A stretch of DNA of 64,000 bases from Pholiota molesta (Eukaryota; Basidiomycota; Agaricomycetes; Agaricales; Strophariaceae), in the NCBI GenBank assembly GCA_014925825.1, contig JACGCK010000029.1:341455-405454 (forward strand), given 5' to 3'. The position numbers and the translations under genes are program-made. Shown here piece after piece: positions 24,255 to 36,447 of this stretch. Numbering within the stretch: the stretch's first letter is position 1; every line of letters starts with the position of its first letter. Under the pieces are notes generated by a model. That model did no database searches, was not told where the DNA came from, and was given only the letters and a program-made list of their open reading frames with translations.

Positions 24255-25081
24255 ATCTTATTATTTCTTTCCCCCCTTTTTTGCATCTCAATCGGACACC
24301 GTTTAATAATTGCCACTTGCATATATCATTATTGTCCTAAATGCTATCGTGTATAAATAGTTTGCGCATTCCTGTACCACCACCAACTCCTTTGCGTCCC
24401 ATTTTCTTTCTTTGGTCGTCATTGGGTCTTTTTGCTTTTCGTCTTTTGCAATTCGCTCTTCGATTTTTCGTTCGTCCTTCGTATATTTTTGGGCCACCGC
24501 TGCAACAGCATGGGCTACGACTGGCCCGTGGCCCTGTAGACTGTAGCACGGAAAGGTTTCAATGCTTTTTTCGATGCTTTGGCGCTGAGCGCAAACATTT
24601 GCAGCGGAATATAAACCGTTATGCGATCGACTATATAATTGAATTCCTGAGTCCTAAGTTAGTCTTAAAATTCTGTCTTCTAGAAACACCACCTTAGCAA
24701 GAGCCCGCGAGCAAGTTCTTCTTGATGCTGCCTTTCGGACGACAGTAACCTGGGCGTCTCTTGAGTGGAAACCCGTCAGGGTAACTCCGAGTCAGCATGG
24801 TCTGGTAACAAACCTAGAAGTAGTTATGAAGGCTGCAGCCCCCAAGCCCGTAGAGATAAATATATGCAAAATTTTCACCGACATGTCGTTGAGATTTGAA
24901 AAGAAAGCAGACTCCAGAGTCAGGAGCAACTGCAGCCCGGCCCGCCGGCAGGCAAAAGCCGAACGCTGCGCCGCGCAGCCTGCGCGAGTTGTCAATTCGA
25001 GCACTTCGTCTTCCACCACCTTGGCCGTTTTCTTATTCTATATTGTAACGACTATATCAAGTTTCTCTCGCCATTAAAGCT
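24255..25081. other. Intergenic, arrestin 3' end and VPS16 promoter
   Basis: AT-rich to about 24700, then a GC-rich patch near 24900-24990. Reading frames on both strands of that patch (24826-25077 plus, 24792-25019 minus) have no splice support or recognisable domain. Confidence 0.4.
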
Positions 25082-28000
25082 ATGGACCATCCCACCACCT
25101 CATGGCAAGCCATGCCTGAGGGCAATGTGTTCTATCGACGGCAACAATGCTATTCGACGCCAGGAAAGCTGCCTAATCTTGGAGATTACATCGTCGCTGG
25201 GTGTCGATATGGGGTCCTATAGGTATGCTTCTATAGTTCTTGTGCTTTACGGGTCTTTACTTATCGTTTGACAATCATGCAGCCCTCATGCGAGACCATA
25301 CGAAGCTGCTGGCGTTGGGACGTTCAACGCCCGCTGTAACCAAAAGTCAAATTCAAATCTTCTCTCCGGCTGGAGAGGGATTACTTGTCTTTAGTGTGGA
25401 TCCTCAACTCAACTGTGTTGCATAAAACATCTTGGCTGACCCTCTTTGTTGTAGTGGGATCAAGGCAAAATCATTCGCTTTGGGTGGACAATTGAAGAGA
25501 AGCTGGCGGTTCTAAACGAGGAAGGAGTATATCGACTATACGACCTGCAGGGCGACTATCAGCAGTATTCTCTTGGAACGGAGGCCGCTGAACTCGGCGT
25601 CATTGATGCGCGCATCCACGATAATGGTTTGGTGGCATTGACCAGCTCGCTGACGCTGCTTGAGGTGAAAGGATGGGAAGGCAGCAGACCGATGACACTG
25701 GCAAACCCAAGTACGTGGCTGTTCCAATTCCATATGCACTGATTCATTAATAAATATTTGAAGCCCTCAGCGAACCTCCACACGCATGGGCTGTGATACC
25801 CCCAGACTTAAATATATCCCGACATGTCGAAGTTCTGCTGTCAGTGGACGCTACGATACACTCAATCGACAACCTCGAAAGTGTCGACCAGCGTCTCTCT
25901 CGAGGACCCTTCACACATGTCTCTCCTTCGCCTAACGGCAAATCCCTGGCCCTCCTTACGTTCAACGGCATCCTGTGGGTGGTATCTACGGACTTCCAAC
26001 GCAATCTTGCGGAATTTGACACCTCAACCGTCACTGGTGCGGAAGGCCCCGTTCTTCAAGTTGAGTGGTGCGGAAATGACGCGATCCTGGTTACTTGGAG
26101 CTCCCTCGTCGTCCTCGTCGGCCCTTTCGGGGACATTTTATAGTGAGTTTCCAGAGTATATCATGCCGTACTCTCGCTACAACGCGTTACCATTTAGTTA
26201 TCCTTATGTGGGCTCTACTTTTGCTATTACCGAAATGGACGGGGTACGCATTTTTAGTGAAGACGTATGCGATCTGATTCAGAAGGTGCCTAGTAAGTAT
26301 CCATTGCTCGACGGTTTCTCAGCATTCTTCCATCTTTCCCTTCTAAAATGGCCCGCTGGCGGATTGTTGATTGCCATTTTCTTAGCTTCGACGTTATCCA
26401 TATTCAGACCTGGTTCGACGCTACCTGCTGCAATTCTCTACGACGCCTGGGAGAGCTTCGCTAGCAAATCGGCCAAGGCAGACGAGAGTATCCGGAGTAT
26501 CCGTCCTGAACTTGCCAAAGCTGTTGACGAGTGCATCGACGCTGCAGGGCAGGAGTGGGAACCTTATTGGCAACGGCGTTTGCTCAACGTGCGTCCTTGG
26601 TTTCGTGATATGCATTCAATCCTATGTTGATAATATTTCCCCACGAATAGGCGGCGAAATTTGGACGCGGATTCCTAGATTTCCACAACCCGACCGATTT
26701 CGTGCACATGGGCCAGACCTTGAAAGTGTTGAATGCAGTCCGATATTACGAAGTTGGCATCCCACTTACATACTCACAGTAAGCCTCTACCAACCCTTGC
26801 CACCTCTCTCAGCACCTGACATACACACCCAGATACAACTACGCCTCCCCCTCGCGCCTGATCACCCGCCTCACCTCGCGCAACATGCACCTCCTCGCCC
26901 TGCGCATCTCCGGCTTCCTGGGGCTCAAGCCCGACACGGTGCTCAAGCACTGGGCGATCGCCAAGATCCTGCGCTCCAAGCCCACGACGACGGGCACGGG
27001 CCAGGACGCGGAGCTCAGCGCGGACGGCGAGGTGTGTCGGCTGATCGTGGACAAGTTCGAGGAGCTGGGCGGGACGGAGGTGAGCTATGCGGATATTGCG
27101 AGGAAGGCGTGGGAGGTTGGACGGGGTGGGCTGGCGACGAAGGTGGGTTTGGCTGAGTTTTTTCGTGGCTTGTGTTCGGTTGGATTTTGACGATAGTGTG
27201 GGGCTGGTCTTGTTTTCTAGCTCCTTGATTATGAACCGAAGGGATCCGACCAGGTGCCACTGTTGCTTACCATGAAGGAAGACAAGCTTGCGCTCGTCAA
27301 GGCTGTCGATAGCGGCGATACCGATCTCGGTGAGTATTTTTCCTTGCCATTCATGTACTCCTGAAATCTTCGTTCACTCATTCTGTCCGTACTTTCAAGT
27401 TTATCATGTCCTACTGCATCTGTATAAACGACTGCCTCTGGGCTCCTTCTTCCGCCTGCTGGAGGATGGGGGCAAGACGCTGGCACCGGCGAGTAAGCTT
27501 CTGGAAGTCTATGCACGCGAGCAGAATCGAGAGATGCTGCGGGATTTCTATTATTCTGATGACCGCCGCGTTGAGAGCGCGGTCCTATCTCTGGACGAGG
27601 CTTCACGTATGTCGGTGAGTGGTGCCTTTTGATATGTGATCGGCTTGGGCCTGACTATTGTATTGGGACAACAGGATCCAACCTCCAGGATAACAGCGGT
27701 CAAGGCGGCGCACAAATTCTTTTCTGAAGACAAGGAACGCGCCTTTGAGGCCAAGGTACGATTTACATCACGTCATGCACACGTCATGTTTTTTATTCCT
27801 GCGACACGATAACTGATAGTACGGAGTAGATGATAGATGAGAGTGCGCGACTCCTCGCATTCCAACAGCAGCTCGAAGGCGAGGCTGGTGGGAAAGTCAA
27901 GTTCTTTGGACTCAGTGTGAACGAGACGATCAAGATGTGTATCCTGAATGGATTATCAAAGAGGGCCGATAAGATAAAATCAGATTTCAAAGTCCCGGAT

Positions 28001-28481
28001 AAAAGGTCACTTTGAACCCTTGCTTCTTTTCTTTGGGAAGGTCATGCTGATACGAATGGCCCTCCTTGCGCCTCTATATTATTATCAGATTTTGGTACAT
28101 CAAACTATACGCTCTAACAGAATCTCGGGATTTCGAAACCCTCGATACTTTTTCAAAGTCGAAGAGAAGTCCAATCGGGTACGAGCCTTTTGTGCACCAT
28201 CTCGTGGAGAAAGGACACCCGAAGGAGGCCGTATCATATGTTGCCAAGTGCGATTCCCCCAAACGAGCCGATCTGTACGTCGAGTGTGGGGAATGGCGCA
28301 TGGCGGCGAAAGAATGCAAAGATCGGAATGATAAATCGAAACTTGAGTGGGTTCTCCCATTTAATCTTCGAAATTTGCCGGTCGCTGAATAAGTAATTTG
28401 TTTTTCAGGGAATTGAGGAAAAGGGCTCCGAATTCTTTGATTGCGAGGGAGCTTGATCAAACTCTGACTTCGATGAAGTAG
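25082..28481 (+). CDS. VPS16: VPS16, HOPS/CORVET core subunit; one-base frameshift in exon 1
   Basis: Fourteen exons: 25082-25222, 25283-25395, 25455-25710, 25764-26142, 26198-26292, 26386-26588, 26651-26778, 26833-27142, 27221-27329, 27400-27614, 27675-27755, 27830-28005, 28089-28346 and 28409-28481. Together they encode about 845 residues, normal for Vps16. The N-terminal half is a beta-propeller ([13 protein letters not shown]; Ile-Gln-Ile-Phe-Ser-Pro-Ala-Gly; [12 protein letters not shown]). The C-terminal half is an alpha-solenoid (Ser-Ile-Arg-Pro-Glu-Leu; Phe-Gly-Arg-Gly-Phe-Leu-Asp; [18 protein letters not shown]; Gly-His-Pro-Lys-Glu-Ala). Vps16 binds Vps33 in the class C tethering core for endosome and vacuole fusion. 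Exon 1 ends in the wrong phase by one base: the G4 run 25211-25214 should be longer, since the family has Arg-Tyr-Gly-Gly-Pro-Ile before Ala-Leu-Met-Arg-Asp. All later phases agree. A sequence error is far more likely than a pseudogene. Confidence 0.93.
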
Positions 28482-28972
28482 ATGTGCGCCCCCCTTGCGC
28501 AGTTGTTATACCCACTCTTTTTTCGACTGCGTTTGTGCAGCTGATATCCGGATCCTGATACCTCTAGTGGGGATACCTTTCCCCAAGTTCTTGTGCAATG
28601 ACCCTTGATTACTACGAATGAGATGACCAGCGGGTATAGCTATTTAAGACGGATGGTCATAGCAAAAATTCCAGAAACCCTTGAGCTAAGACATCGCTGT
28701 CAATCAGGTAACAAAGATTAGCGAAGGGTAACGGTACTCTATGACTATAGATAAGACCATCTCGCCAGCTAAGGAGTTCAAAAAGTTATGTGAGATAATT
28801 CAAAGCCGGATTGAGAATTGGGGGTACACTGACAGTTAAAGTTAACGCGCGCGTTGATGCCGCTTGACACGGCGCGTCAAGTTGTTTCCATTTCTTGTGA
28901 AATGGAGCTTGGCGTCAAGTCTAAGTCCAAACTTGATCAAGAGCTTGATCCATCTTTCTGATTGTCACCACT
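28482..28972. other. Short intergenic region
   Basis: About 490 bases holding the VPS16 3' region and the promoter of the next gene. A small imperfect inverted repeat around AACTTGATCAAGAGCTTGATC lies at about 28929-28950, just upstream of the ATG. Confidence 0.4.
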
Positions 28973-29729
28973 ATGTCCTCCCGAATCTCTGTTGCACTCT
29001 CGTCGTACGACAAAACGACTGTCTTGGATGTGATCAAGGCCGATCCAACCTGGAAAACCGTAGATCAATTAGGCGATGGTTTCATAGAGCAGGCCAACGC
29101 CAAGCCGTACAACGTTGATAAGATTGCGGACGTTATCGCAGAACTTGAGAACGATCCCGACGTTCCTCTTATCAAGACACTGGACTTCAATCGACAGTCC
29201 GTCGAGAAGCCATTCAAAGAGATTCTTGGCCAGGTCGTCTTCGATCTCATCAAGAGGGTATTCTCCAATGACATCCCTGCCATCGAGCCCACCAATCCGT
29301 TCCTCGTCTCTGCTCTCATATCGGGAGCGTCTATCCGCAGTGGCCTTTGCAATTCCAGTACGCAATCCGGGATGATTACTCTCGGTCTGCGGTTCGAGGG
29401 AACGGAGTGGAGGGAAATTGTTCCTGATGAGAAGGCGCAGGTTTGGGCTATCCACGCTGCACTCCATTTATTGGCTGGAGGGACGAGAATCTATCGCGAA
29501 GAGCAGATTGGGTATCGTCAGAATGAAGTTCTACTGGCGCTTAAGGCCATCGCCGAGCAAAACATTGTCACTAATCCTCAAGGAAAAGCGTTATTACAGG
29601 TGCATTGGCCTTTACGTTGTATCTTTTCTATCTGCTGAACTTCCTTTCTAGACCGCTATTGCAGAAGCAGAGGCTGGATTCCAGTCAAATCTTCCTATCG
29701 TAGATATCTGGAAAATCCTCTTCCCCTGA
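28973..29729 (+). CDS. Hypothetical protein, 234 residues
   Basis: Exons 28973-29599 and 29652-29729 are joined by a 52-base GT-AG intron. The start MSSRISVALSSYDKTTVLDV leads into a predicted mostly helical soluble protein. It has two hydrophobic helical patches (Ile-Leu-Gly-Gln-Val-Val-Phe-Asp-Leu-Ile and Val-Trp-Ala-Ile-His-Ala-Ala-Leu-His-Leu-Leu-Ala-Gly-Gly). The C-terminus is Ile-Val-Asp-Ile-Trp-Lys-Ile-Leu-Phe-Pro. There is no signal peptide, membrane segment or catalytic motif that I recognise. The frame is long, uninterrupted and in fungal codon style, so the gene is credible. It follows VPS16 on the same strand, but that alone says nothing about function. Confidence 0.75.
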
Positions 29730-31019
29730 TCCAACTACAAATCGGTGTCGATTAACAATTTACCATGTATCTTGCCACCTCTGAGCTGGCTGTATTCTAG
29801 AAACATATATCATAAGTTCCTTTTCATCTGAGTAAGCACTGGATCATCGAAAGGGACTCTTCTAGATTATCGTCGACAATTGAAAAAATAATCCAAAGCG
29901 TGCAGATGGGCCCTTATGTATGATAATCAACTCGTGCCGCATGTTTCGACTGGAAGACTTGTACGCCGCAAATGAAATACAAGAGCCGCATAACGGATTA
30001 TTTAGCTGTCTATGTTATCTCTGACAACTCTCCTCGTATCCATTGCTTTCGCTGGATTTGAAGAAAGCTATTCCAAGTTCCAACTAAATTCATCTTACTA
30101 TAAAAGGTTAAGTAATACTCATATTAATGACTAGTAATATTACTCGGGAATCCGACACCTTCAAAAGATACAAGGCCTCTGAACGGCACGATGCATGATT
30201 AAAAGACAAGAGGACTACAATTGACCTGAAGGTCTAATATCTATTCCTTCACTTAATGAAGATGCCAAACTTATTGGTCGATGAGCGCTTCACCGCTTTG
30301 CGCCAGTACAAGACTTTTATGCGTTGCGTAAAGGGGGAGAAGGAATAGAAGGAAGTGTCAATATACGGACGCATTGATATTGCATTGATATGTATCTTGC
30401 GCCAGTACACGTTGTCCATAGCATAAGCGTTAAGAATGCCGCTAGCCCGTTAATTGAAGTTCTGCCCCCATGCATGCATTAGAGTCGTTAGATATAGTTC
30501 TGAGATTACTATTAGCAATGAACATATTTCCGACAAGACACGGAGGGTCAAGCACTGCGATTGAAGATTGCGTGTGTAACGGATGTCCTACTTAGCTAAA
30601 AAGACATGTTTCCCTAAAAATTGCATACCATTGGGTAGGAATCCGCCGTGTCTGGACGCACAGAGCATTGGCTTCTAAGAATAGACAAGAGGCAAGAAAG
30701 ATAAAAATAGAAGTGGTACGCATCATGTCGCGCTCCTCGTCGTGCCAATTGAACGGCTGGCTAAGGCCGCATCTGACATTATTTTAGCGGGGTCATGCCT
30801 GGTCATCATGCGGTACGTATGGGTACTAGAATCTCGGAAGCGACTCCGAGCTTGCAAGTTTCAGATGGAATATTTATCTTGAGGTCTTGATGGGATGTCA
30901 TGGAAGGCGAGCTAGGTATAAAGCCTCTCGCCGCCACTTTACTTATTCAGTGGTTTCAAGTCCCCGTCCATTAAACAGCAGCATCAACTCGTGTATCAAC
31001 GAGAAGCCACTCTTTCACT
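29730..31019. other. 1.3-kb intergenic region
   Basis: AT-rich with no supported gene. The motif TTGCGCCAGTACA occurs twice (about 30297 and 30398). A TATAAAG at 30917-30923 serves the lectin gene. Confidence 0.45.
30917..30923 (+). promoter_or_regulatory. TATA box of the lectin gene
   Basis: TATAAAG in the context AGGTATAAAGCC, about 100 bases before the ATG at 31020. Confidence 0.6.
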
Positions 31020-32396
31020 ATGCGTTCAGCCTCCAAATTCATCCCCACCGTCACGGCCCTCCTCCTCTCCTTGGCCGCGGTCCCGACGCGTGCCAGCAAC
31101 CGCACGTACGAGGTGCACAACCTCTGCCCGAGCGCTATCAACCTCTTTATTGCGGGAGAGCTCCAGGCAATTGTTGCGTCTGGGGCCACGCTGAAAAAGG
31201 TCGCGGATGTCACCGCGGGCTTTTGGTACACCGACGCAAATGGGGGCCGTAACACTGGTCTGGATACAATGCGCGCGGGATTTTATGATGTACGTTTTGT
31301 TCACCTTATAAGAACGCGAATAGCTGAGCTGGGCTGATCTTGCTCTCTTTCGATGTAGAACACGTATGAATTGATCAAAGGTCCTACGCAAATCAATACA
31401 GGCATAAAGGTCGCACCGCAGGAAAAGCCTCAGGCAAGTCCTCATAATTTTATGCTATCTGCTTAGAGGGCACTGACACATAATACTTTCCTTCATTTGC
31501 GATACACTCTTATTATTCCATGCAGAATGGTACTTGCACCGTCGCCGAATGCGACGATGCGGCTTGTACAGACGTCTTCATCAACGATCCGCCCGTCTTC
31601 CCGCCAAACGCGACAAGCCCTGCGCCATTCCACCATTGCGGACAAGGGTCAGCGAGTAACGTCGCATTCGATATCACGTATGCATTATTCACATCGTGTC
31701 ATAGAAGCTGAGGCTTCTTTAACTAACTCGCGCTGTTCATGATAGATTCTGCCCCGACGGGAAATTCCCCCCCAACACCGGTGTCGAGATCCACCCCACG
31801 TCGGACGATACGAAGTGTCTCGACGTGCGCGGTGCACAATTTGAGAATGGGACTCCTGTGCAGATGTACGTGTCCCTCCCTCTGCGCTGCCTACATAAAT
31901 AATAATGCTACTCATGGTTGTGTAGATACGACTGCAACGAAACAAACGCACAGAAGTGGTTCTTCACGCAAGGAAGCACCAAGGTCCGCGTCGCGAACAC
32001 GAACTTCTGCCTCGATGCGGGGTCGCGTAAGTGTTCATCCAACGCAGTCCTTACATCGATTGGGACGAGCTGACATCGGAACCTTGTTCAACAGAGCCAG
32101 CGAACGGCGTCGGGCTCAAAATCTGGGAATGCTTCGACGGCCTCGCCGCGCAACAGTGGAACTACACGGTCCAGAACCAGATCAGGCTCCAGAGCCACGG
32201 TAAGTGCACTTCATCTTCCGCTCGAGCTGCTTTCGAGTATGATGCGTGTATTGTGCTGTTGCTAATTATCACCCCGAATCTATCATTTACAGGTCAATGC
32301 GTCGACCTCACGAAAGGAGTGCTCACGAATGGAAACCAGGTGCAGACATGGGGATGCGGTCCGGCAGGCAACCAGAACCAGATATGGGATATCTGA
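31020..32396 (+). CDS. Secreted protein with C-terminal ricin-B-type (beta-trefoil) lectin domain
   Basis: Exons 31020-31289, 31359-31433, 31526-31677, 31746-31865, 31926-32026, 32095-32199 and 32293-32396 give 308 residues. Residues 1-25 are a signal peptide ending near Arg-Ala-Ser. An N-terminal domain (NRTYEVHNLCPSAINLFIAG, then Cys-Thr-Val-Ala-Glu-Cys-Asp-Asp-Ala-Ala-Cys) resembles the thaumatin-like or glycopeptide domains of secreted fungal proteins. From about residue 180 it is beta-trefoil: Thr-Gly-Val-Glu-Ile-His-Pro, Lys-Cys-Leu-Asp-Val-Arg-Gly, a Gln-x-Trp repeat (AQKWFF), Phe-Cys-Leu-Asp-Ala-Gly, Gln-Gln-Trp-Asn-Tyr, Gln-Cys-Val-Asp-Leu-Thr and Asn-Gln-Ile-Trp. These Gln-x-Trp elements mark sugar-binding ricin-B lectin folds. 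No toxin A-chain is present. The second intron uses a GC donor (31434-31525, GCAAGT...CAG). Likely an extracellular carbohydrate-binding protein. Confidence 0.85.
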
Positions 32397-34108
32397 GCCG
32401 CTCTGGCGATGGGATCGTACATGTAGTGGACTTGAAGGCAGCTGTGGACTATTCAGTAATGTAATGCATGGACAGTACATATAATATATACCTCCGCTTT
32501 TGATTATACCAACGCGCCCGACGATGGGAGTGCAACTTCGAGAGCTGGGTTGTTGTTAAAGCTTCAAGTACCCAAACCTATGGCCGGAATTCAATTCCAT
32601 GAAAATGAAAGACGTGCTTCTTGCAAATGACGCGGACGGAAAATGCATCAGATGTTCACATCGTAGACTTGGACCTCGAATCATCCACGCGCAAACCGAG
32701 TGTCAAGAGTACACTTAGATTTGGTCCGCGCAACGGTGCCGACCAAATTATCAGCCCCAGAAGCAACGCTCTCGAGGAGCAACACAAGACGGCGCGATGC
32801 GCGCAATGGCCCTTTGCATCCTCCAAGTCGTTACCAGATCCAAAGGACATGGTGTACTTCAGAGCGCAACCATCTGCGTAGCATCTACGAGCTTCTACGT
32901 CCTCGGTGAGTCCGAGTCGATGTCAACCTGTCACATGTCACACACTTGGTCCAGGCGCAATTACATGGGTGCTGTGCGATCGGTGTGCGATGTTCTTGGA
33001 AAAAACGCGAAGCAGCTCGCAGAGCTAAATTCCGATAAGTTACGGCGAGTATCTCCGCGGGCAGAAGGCTGGGGACATCGTATTATTGGCGCGATAGGGC
33101 GAGCGGGGCGAGCGAAGACACAGATGCTCGATCATAAAACACGAGCTGCGACTTGCCAGCGACGTGAAACGGGCGACATTATTCCTATCGATCATCGCGA
33201 TCCTCTGAAATACACACACCAGCATCACCGTCCGCTATCGCACCGGGGCCTATCATAGGTACATTCCGTCGATCGACTCCCGGAGACCAGGGAGGCCTTG
33301 TGATCACATCCCTCGCCTCTTCACCCAAGTTTAGTCCAGGTTCGAACTTCGCGATCGACAGCGATAGAGGTGCGCAAGCCGCAGACGCCTCAAGCTGGGG
33401 CCTTCACGTCCAGCACAGACCCATGCGCTTGTCGATCGCGGGGTCAGCTGGCGAGCACCATCGTAGAGAATCACGGAGCGGAGGAGCGGAATGCCACGAA
33501 GGAAGGACAAACGGAGACGTTCGATCGTTGGCAGAGGATGCTCAGTGTTCGAAACCTTAGCCAACAGCCAATCAGTAAGCAGGTTATGTCACTCGGTGGA
33601 TAAAAATGAGTACGCACTAGTCATGGCAAGCACCTAAACAAAGCGAGCATTATGGAGAAAGTGGATTTAGAAGCTGATCTCGCACTGGGATCGACACCAA
33701 TATGTATTCGTTGGTGAACACCACGAGTGATCGTGAGGCCCAAGGGTATCTTACCGAGTTGAAAGACACACATTGCAGTGAGCATTTTGGCAACGCAGAC
33801 ATGTGGTAAACATGAGAATGTAAAGCGCTTGAGAATGAAAAGGCCTGAACCTAACAGGTATTGGGGTATCAGCAGTAGTACATCGAAAATGGACGAGGGA
33901 ATGGTGTAGGAAACCTATGGAAGCCACAGCCAGTAGTCAAAGGTCAGAGCAGCAAACATTCAACCAAAGTGTTATCACGTCACTGTTTGGAGTGCTCAAC
34001 AATCAACCAAGAATGTTTTCAAAATACAGATAGATTAGGAAGAAATACACTGATGTACAATGGATGCCGAAAACACAAAGATAAAGTCGAGTTCCAAGAC
34101 CCCCGCAT
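32397..34108. other. 1.7-kb region without recognisable gene
   Basis: Frames such as 32797-33258 (plus) show no domain and no splice-consistent extension. It holds the 3' regions of the lectin and H2B genes, which are convergent. Confidence 0.4.
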
Positions 34109-34726
34109 CTACTTGGCACCCGCAGACGAGAATTCTACAAGCCGAATCAGACACCGCGCAGTAAACATCACGATAAGAGACACACGTACTTGTTACAGAC
34201 TTGGTGCCTTCCGAGATGGCGTGCTTAGCAAGCTCACCAGGCAGGATGAGGCGCACGGATGTTTGAATCTCACGCGATGAGATAGTAGACTTCTTCGAGT
34301 ATGCAGCGAGCTCTGAAAAAGGATAAGACGCGTTAATGAGGAATGTCTAAGAAGGAATCAATGAGTTGAATACTCACTGGAAGCCTCGGTGGCAATGCGT
34401 TCGAAGATGTCGTTGACGAACGAGTTGAGGATGGCCATAGCCTTGTTCGAGATACCAGTATCAGGGTGGACCTGCTTGAGGACTGGGACATAACGATAAG
34501 AGACAGGCAAGTAGACAATCCAGCCAAGTCACATACCCTTGTAGATGTACGATGAGTAAGTCTCCTTTCGGACCTTCTTTCTCTTCTTCTTCTCACCGTC
34601 AGCAGGTGCTGCGGCTTTGGAGGTCTTCTTCGCTGCCTTTGCGCCCTCAGTCGAGGACTTGGCAGGTGCCTTCGAGGCAGTGGATGCGGGGGCCTTTCCG
34701 GCAGTCGACGCGGGTTTGGGAGCCAT
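34109..34726 (-). CDS. Histone H2B
   Basis: Minus-strand exons 34726-34537, 34482-34378, 34312-34190 and 34134-34109 give 147 residues. The N-terminal tail [20 protein letters not shown] is Lys/Ala-rich. Then come [11 protein letters not shown], [16 protein letters not shown], [18 protein letters not shown], and the C-terminal helix [15 protein letters not shown]. The last exon is a 26-base piece adding only Phe-Ser-Ser-Ala-Gly-Ala-Lys, which contains the conserved C-terminal Lys that is the H2B ubiquitination region. It packages DNA with H2A in the nucleosome and is divergent from H2A. Confidence 0.95.
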
Positions 34727-35034
34727 TGACAATGCGTTCGAATGTGATAGTCGTCGAGTGGGTGGGTGGGCGAGCAGAAAGGCCGGGTGCTAGTGGTGGT
34801 GGGAGTAAAGTTGGAAGAGCGACCACTGCCAACGCCTCTCTTGTATATATACCTACACATACCCACGTGACGTTGGCCTTGTTTGGTCTGACGCGCCCAA
34901 CGCGTCTTTGTTGATTTGTTGGGACGCGGCGGGTATAAATACGGCACCACACATCTCTCGCTCATCCACCACATCCACCACCCACCCACCATCACTACCA
35001 CCCACCACCAACCTCCACCCAACCTACCACCATC
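34727..35034. promoter_or_regulatory. Shared divergent promoter of H2B and H2A
   Basis: There are 308 bases between the two start codons. A TATAAAT at 34934-34940 faces H2A, and a TATATATA at about 34844-34851 is placed for H2B. GCGCCCAACGCGT-type palindromic pieces lie near the centre. A shared regulatory region fits the need for coordinated S-phase expression of the two histones. Confidence 0.75.
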
Positions 35035-35560
35035 ATGTCTGGAAAAGTTAGCGGCAAATCAAAGTCCGGCAAGGCTGCAGGTGGCGAAGCCACTGGCAAG
35101 TCCCAATCCCGCTCAGCAAAGGCCGGCCTCCAGTTCCCCGTCGGTCGTGTCCACCGTCTCTTGAAGAAGGGCAACTACGCCCAGCGTGTTGGTGCTGGTG
35201 CCCCAGGTCAGTCTCTTTCTTCGATCTTCACCGTTTGCTTCCTCTGACACCTGCCTCTAGTCTACCTCGCTGCCGTCCTCGAATACCTCGCCGCCGAGAT
35301 TCTCGAACTCGCAGGAAACGCTGCGCGTGATAACAAGAAGCACCGTATCGTGCCTCGTCATCTCCAACTCGCCATCCGCAACGATGAGGAGTACGTCTTT
35401 CTTCTTTTCTCTCCTTACTTGTACTCATCTAATCTCTCTCAGACTTGGCAAGCTCCTCGGCGATGTTGTCATCTCGCAGGGTGGTGTCGTCCCCCATATT
35501 GCGCCCGAACTACTCCCAACAAAGACAGGAAAGGGCAAGAAGGAGAGCCAGGAGGCTTGA
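35035..35560 (+). CDS. Histone H2A
   Basis: Exons 35035-35206, 35261-35390 and 35443-35560 encode 139 residues. The start [19 protein letters not shown] leads to [17 protein letters not shown] and [14 protein letters not shown]. Then come [16 protein letters not shown] and Gly-Gly-Val-Val-Pro-His-Ile. The C-terminus ends Lys-Lys-Glu-Ser-Gln-Glu-Ala: the Ser-Gln-Glu core is the damage-signalling phosphosite that fungi carry on canonical H2A. The final residue is Ala rather than the usual hydrophobic Leu. Confidence 0.96.
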
Positions 35561-35899
35561 TTTCTTTTCTTTCGGGTTTCTTGTCGACTTATTTTATTGC
35601 TTTCTCTTCCATCATCTTTACTGTATATTCATGTATCATTAGCACTACCTTATGCGCGGCTTGTATAAAACATCCAGTATGATGGTTGAAATTTTATTCA
35701 TGGTATAATTAAATAAGCCAAAATATTCTGTGTGTGTTTTTTGCGAGTGCAGTGGTGAAGCATTCGACGCGGCTGGAGTCTGGAGTCGACGAAATCCGAA
35801 GAATCTATGTACATATCCCAGAGGAACACCTACCAGCATCTATCTCAAGCGCGCAGGAAGAAATCCTACAAAGAAGTTAGAACTACTACCTGTAGGACC

Positions 35900-36447
35900 A
35901 AGTTGAACGATCCGAATCTCGGGGCCGCACTGTACCACTACGCGAACGATGAGAACAATCCTGCGAGATTGGCAAATCCACTGAAGGAGAGGATAAAGCT
36001 CTCCGACGATGCCCTGGCATTGTGGCAGGTCCATGAACCAGAACCTGCCCAGTATCCGATTCTACTTGCCAACGTCGCGGCAGCACCCGCGGAGCGCTTT
36101 GTGAGGAATCGCCAAAACTGGGACGTCCAGCAGGCTCTGGCACCTCGCTATGCAAAGACACTCCAGTGGTTCGTTTCTCTGCTCCTTCTCCATTGATCAT
36201 GATGCGAAAGGTATATTACAATAACAGCGGAAGCGATCTTGCAAACGGCCCAAACGCGGGCCCAAGACGCTGTGACATTCTCCGGTATAACCGACGAGGA
36301 GCACCGCAGGACGGACTTCGATCCTGCGGACCGTCTAGAGACGACGCGCCCCACCGTGACACGCATAGCGATGCGGAAGAGCAGGGCATCCAGCTTGCAC
36401 TCCAACTATTCGACCGCTAGCTTACGATCGAGGAGAGTGGGAAGATA
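35900..36447 (+). pseudogene. Relic of the TPR-like family (relic 1)
   Basis: Translated pieces match the intact paralogues at 46499 and 49824 in order: Asn-Leu-Gly-Ala-Ala-Leu, a degraded Lys-Leu-Ser-Asp-Asp-Ala-Leu-Ala-Leu-Trp-Gln, Tyr-Pro-Ile-Leu-Leu-Ala-Asn-Val, and Asp-Val-Gln-Gln-Ala. These jump directly to Arg-Tyr-Ala-Lys-Thr-Leu-Gln, meaning a deletion of about 350 bases. After a frame change come Ala-Gln-Asp-Ala-Val-Thr-Phe-Ser-Gly-Ile-Thr-Asp-Glu-Glu and the C-terminal Arg-Ala-Ser-Ser-Leu-His-Ser. The N-terminal membrane-targeting segment is missing. Clearly non-functional. Confidence 0.85.
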
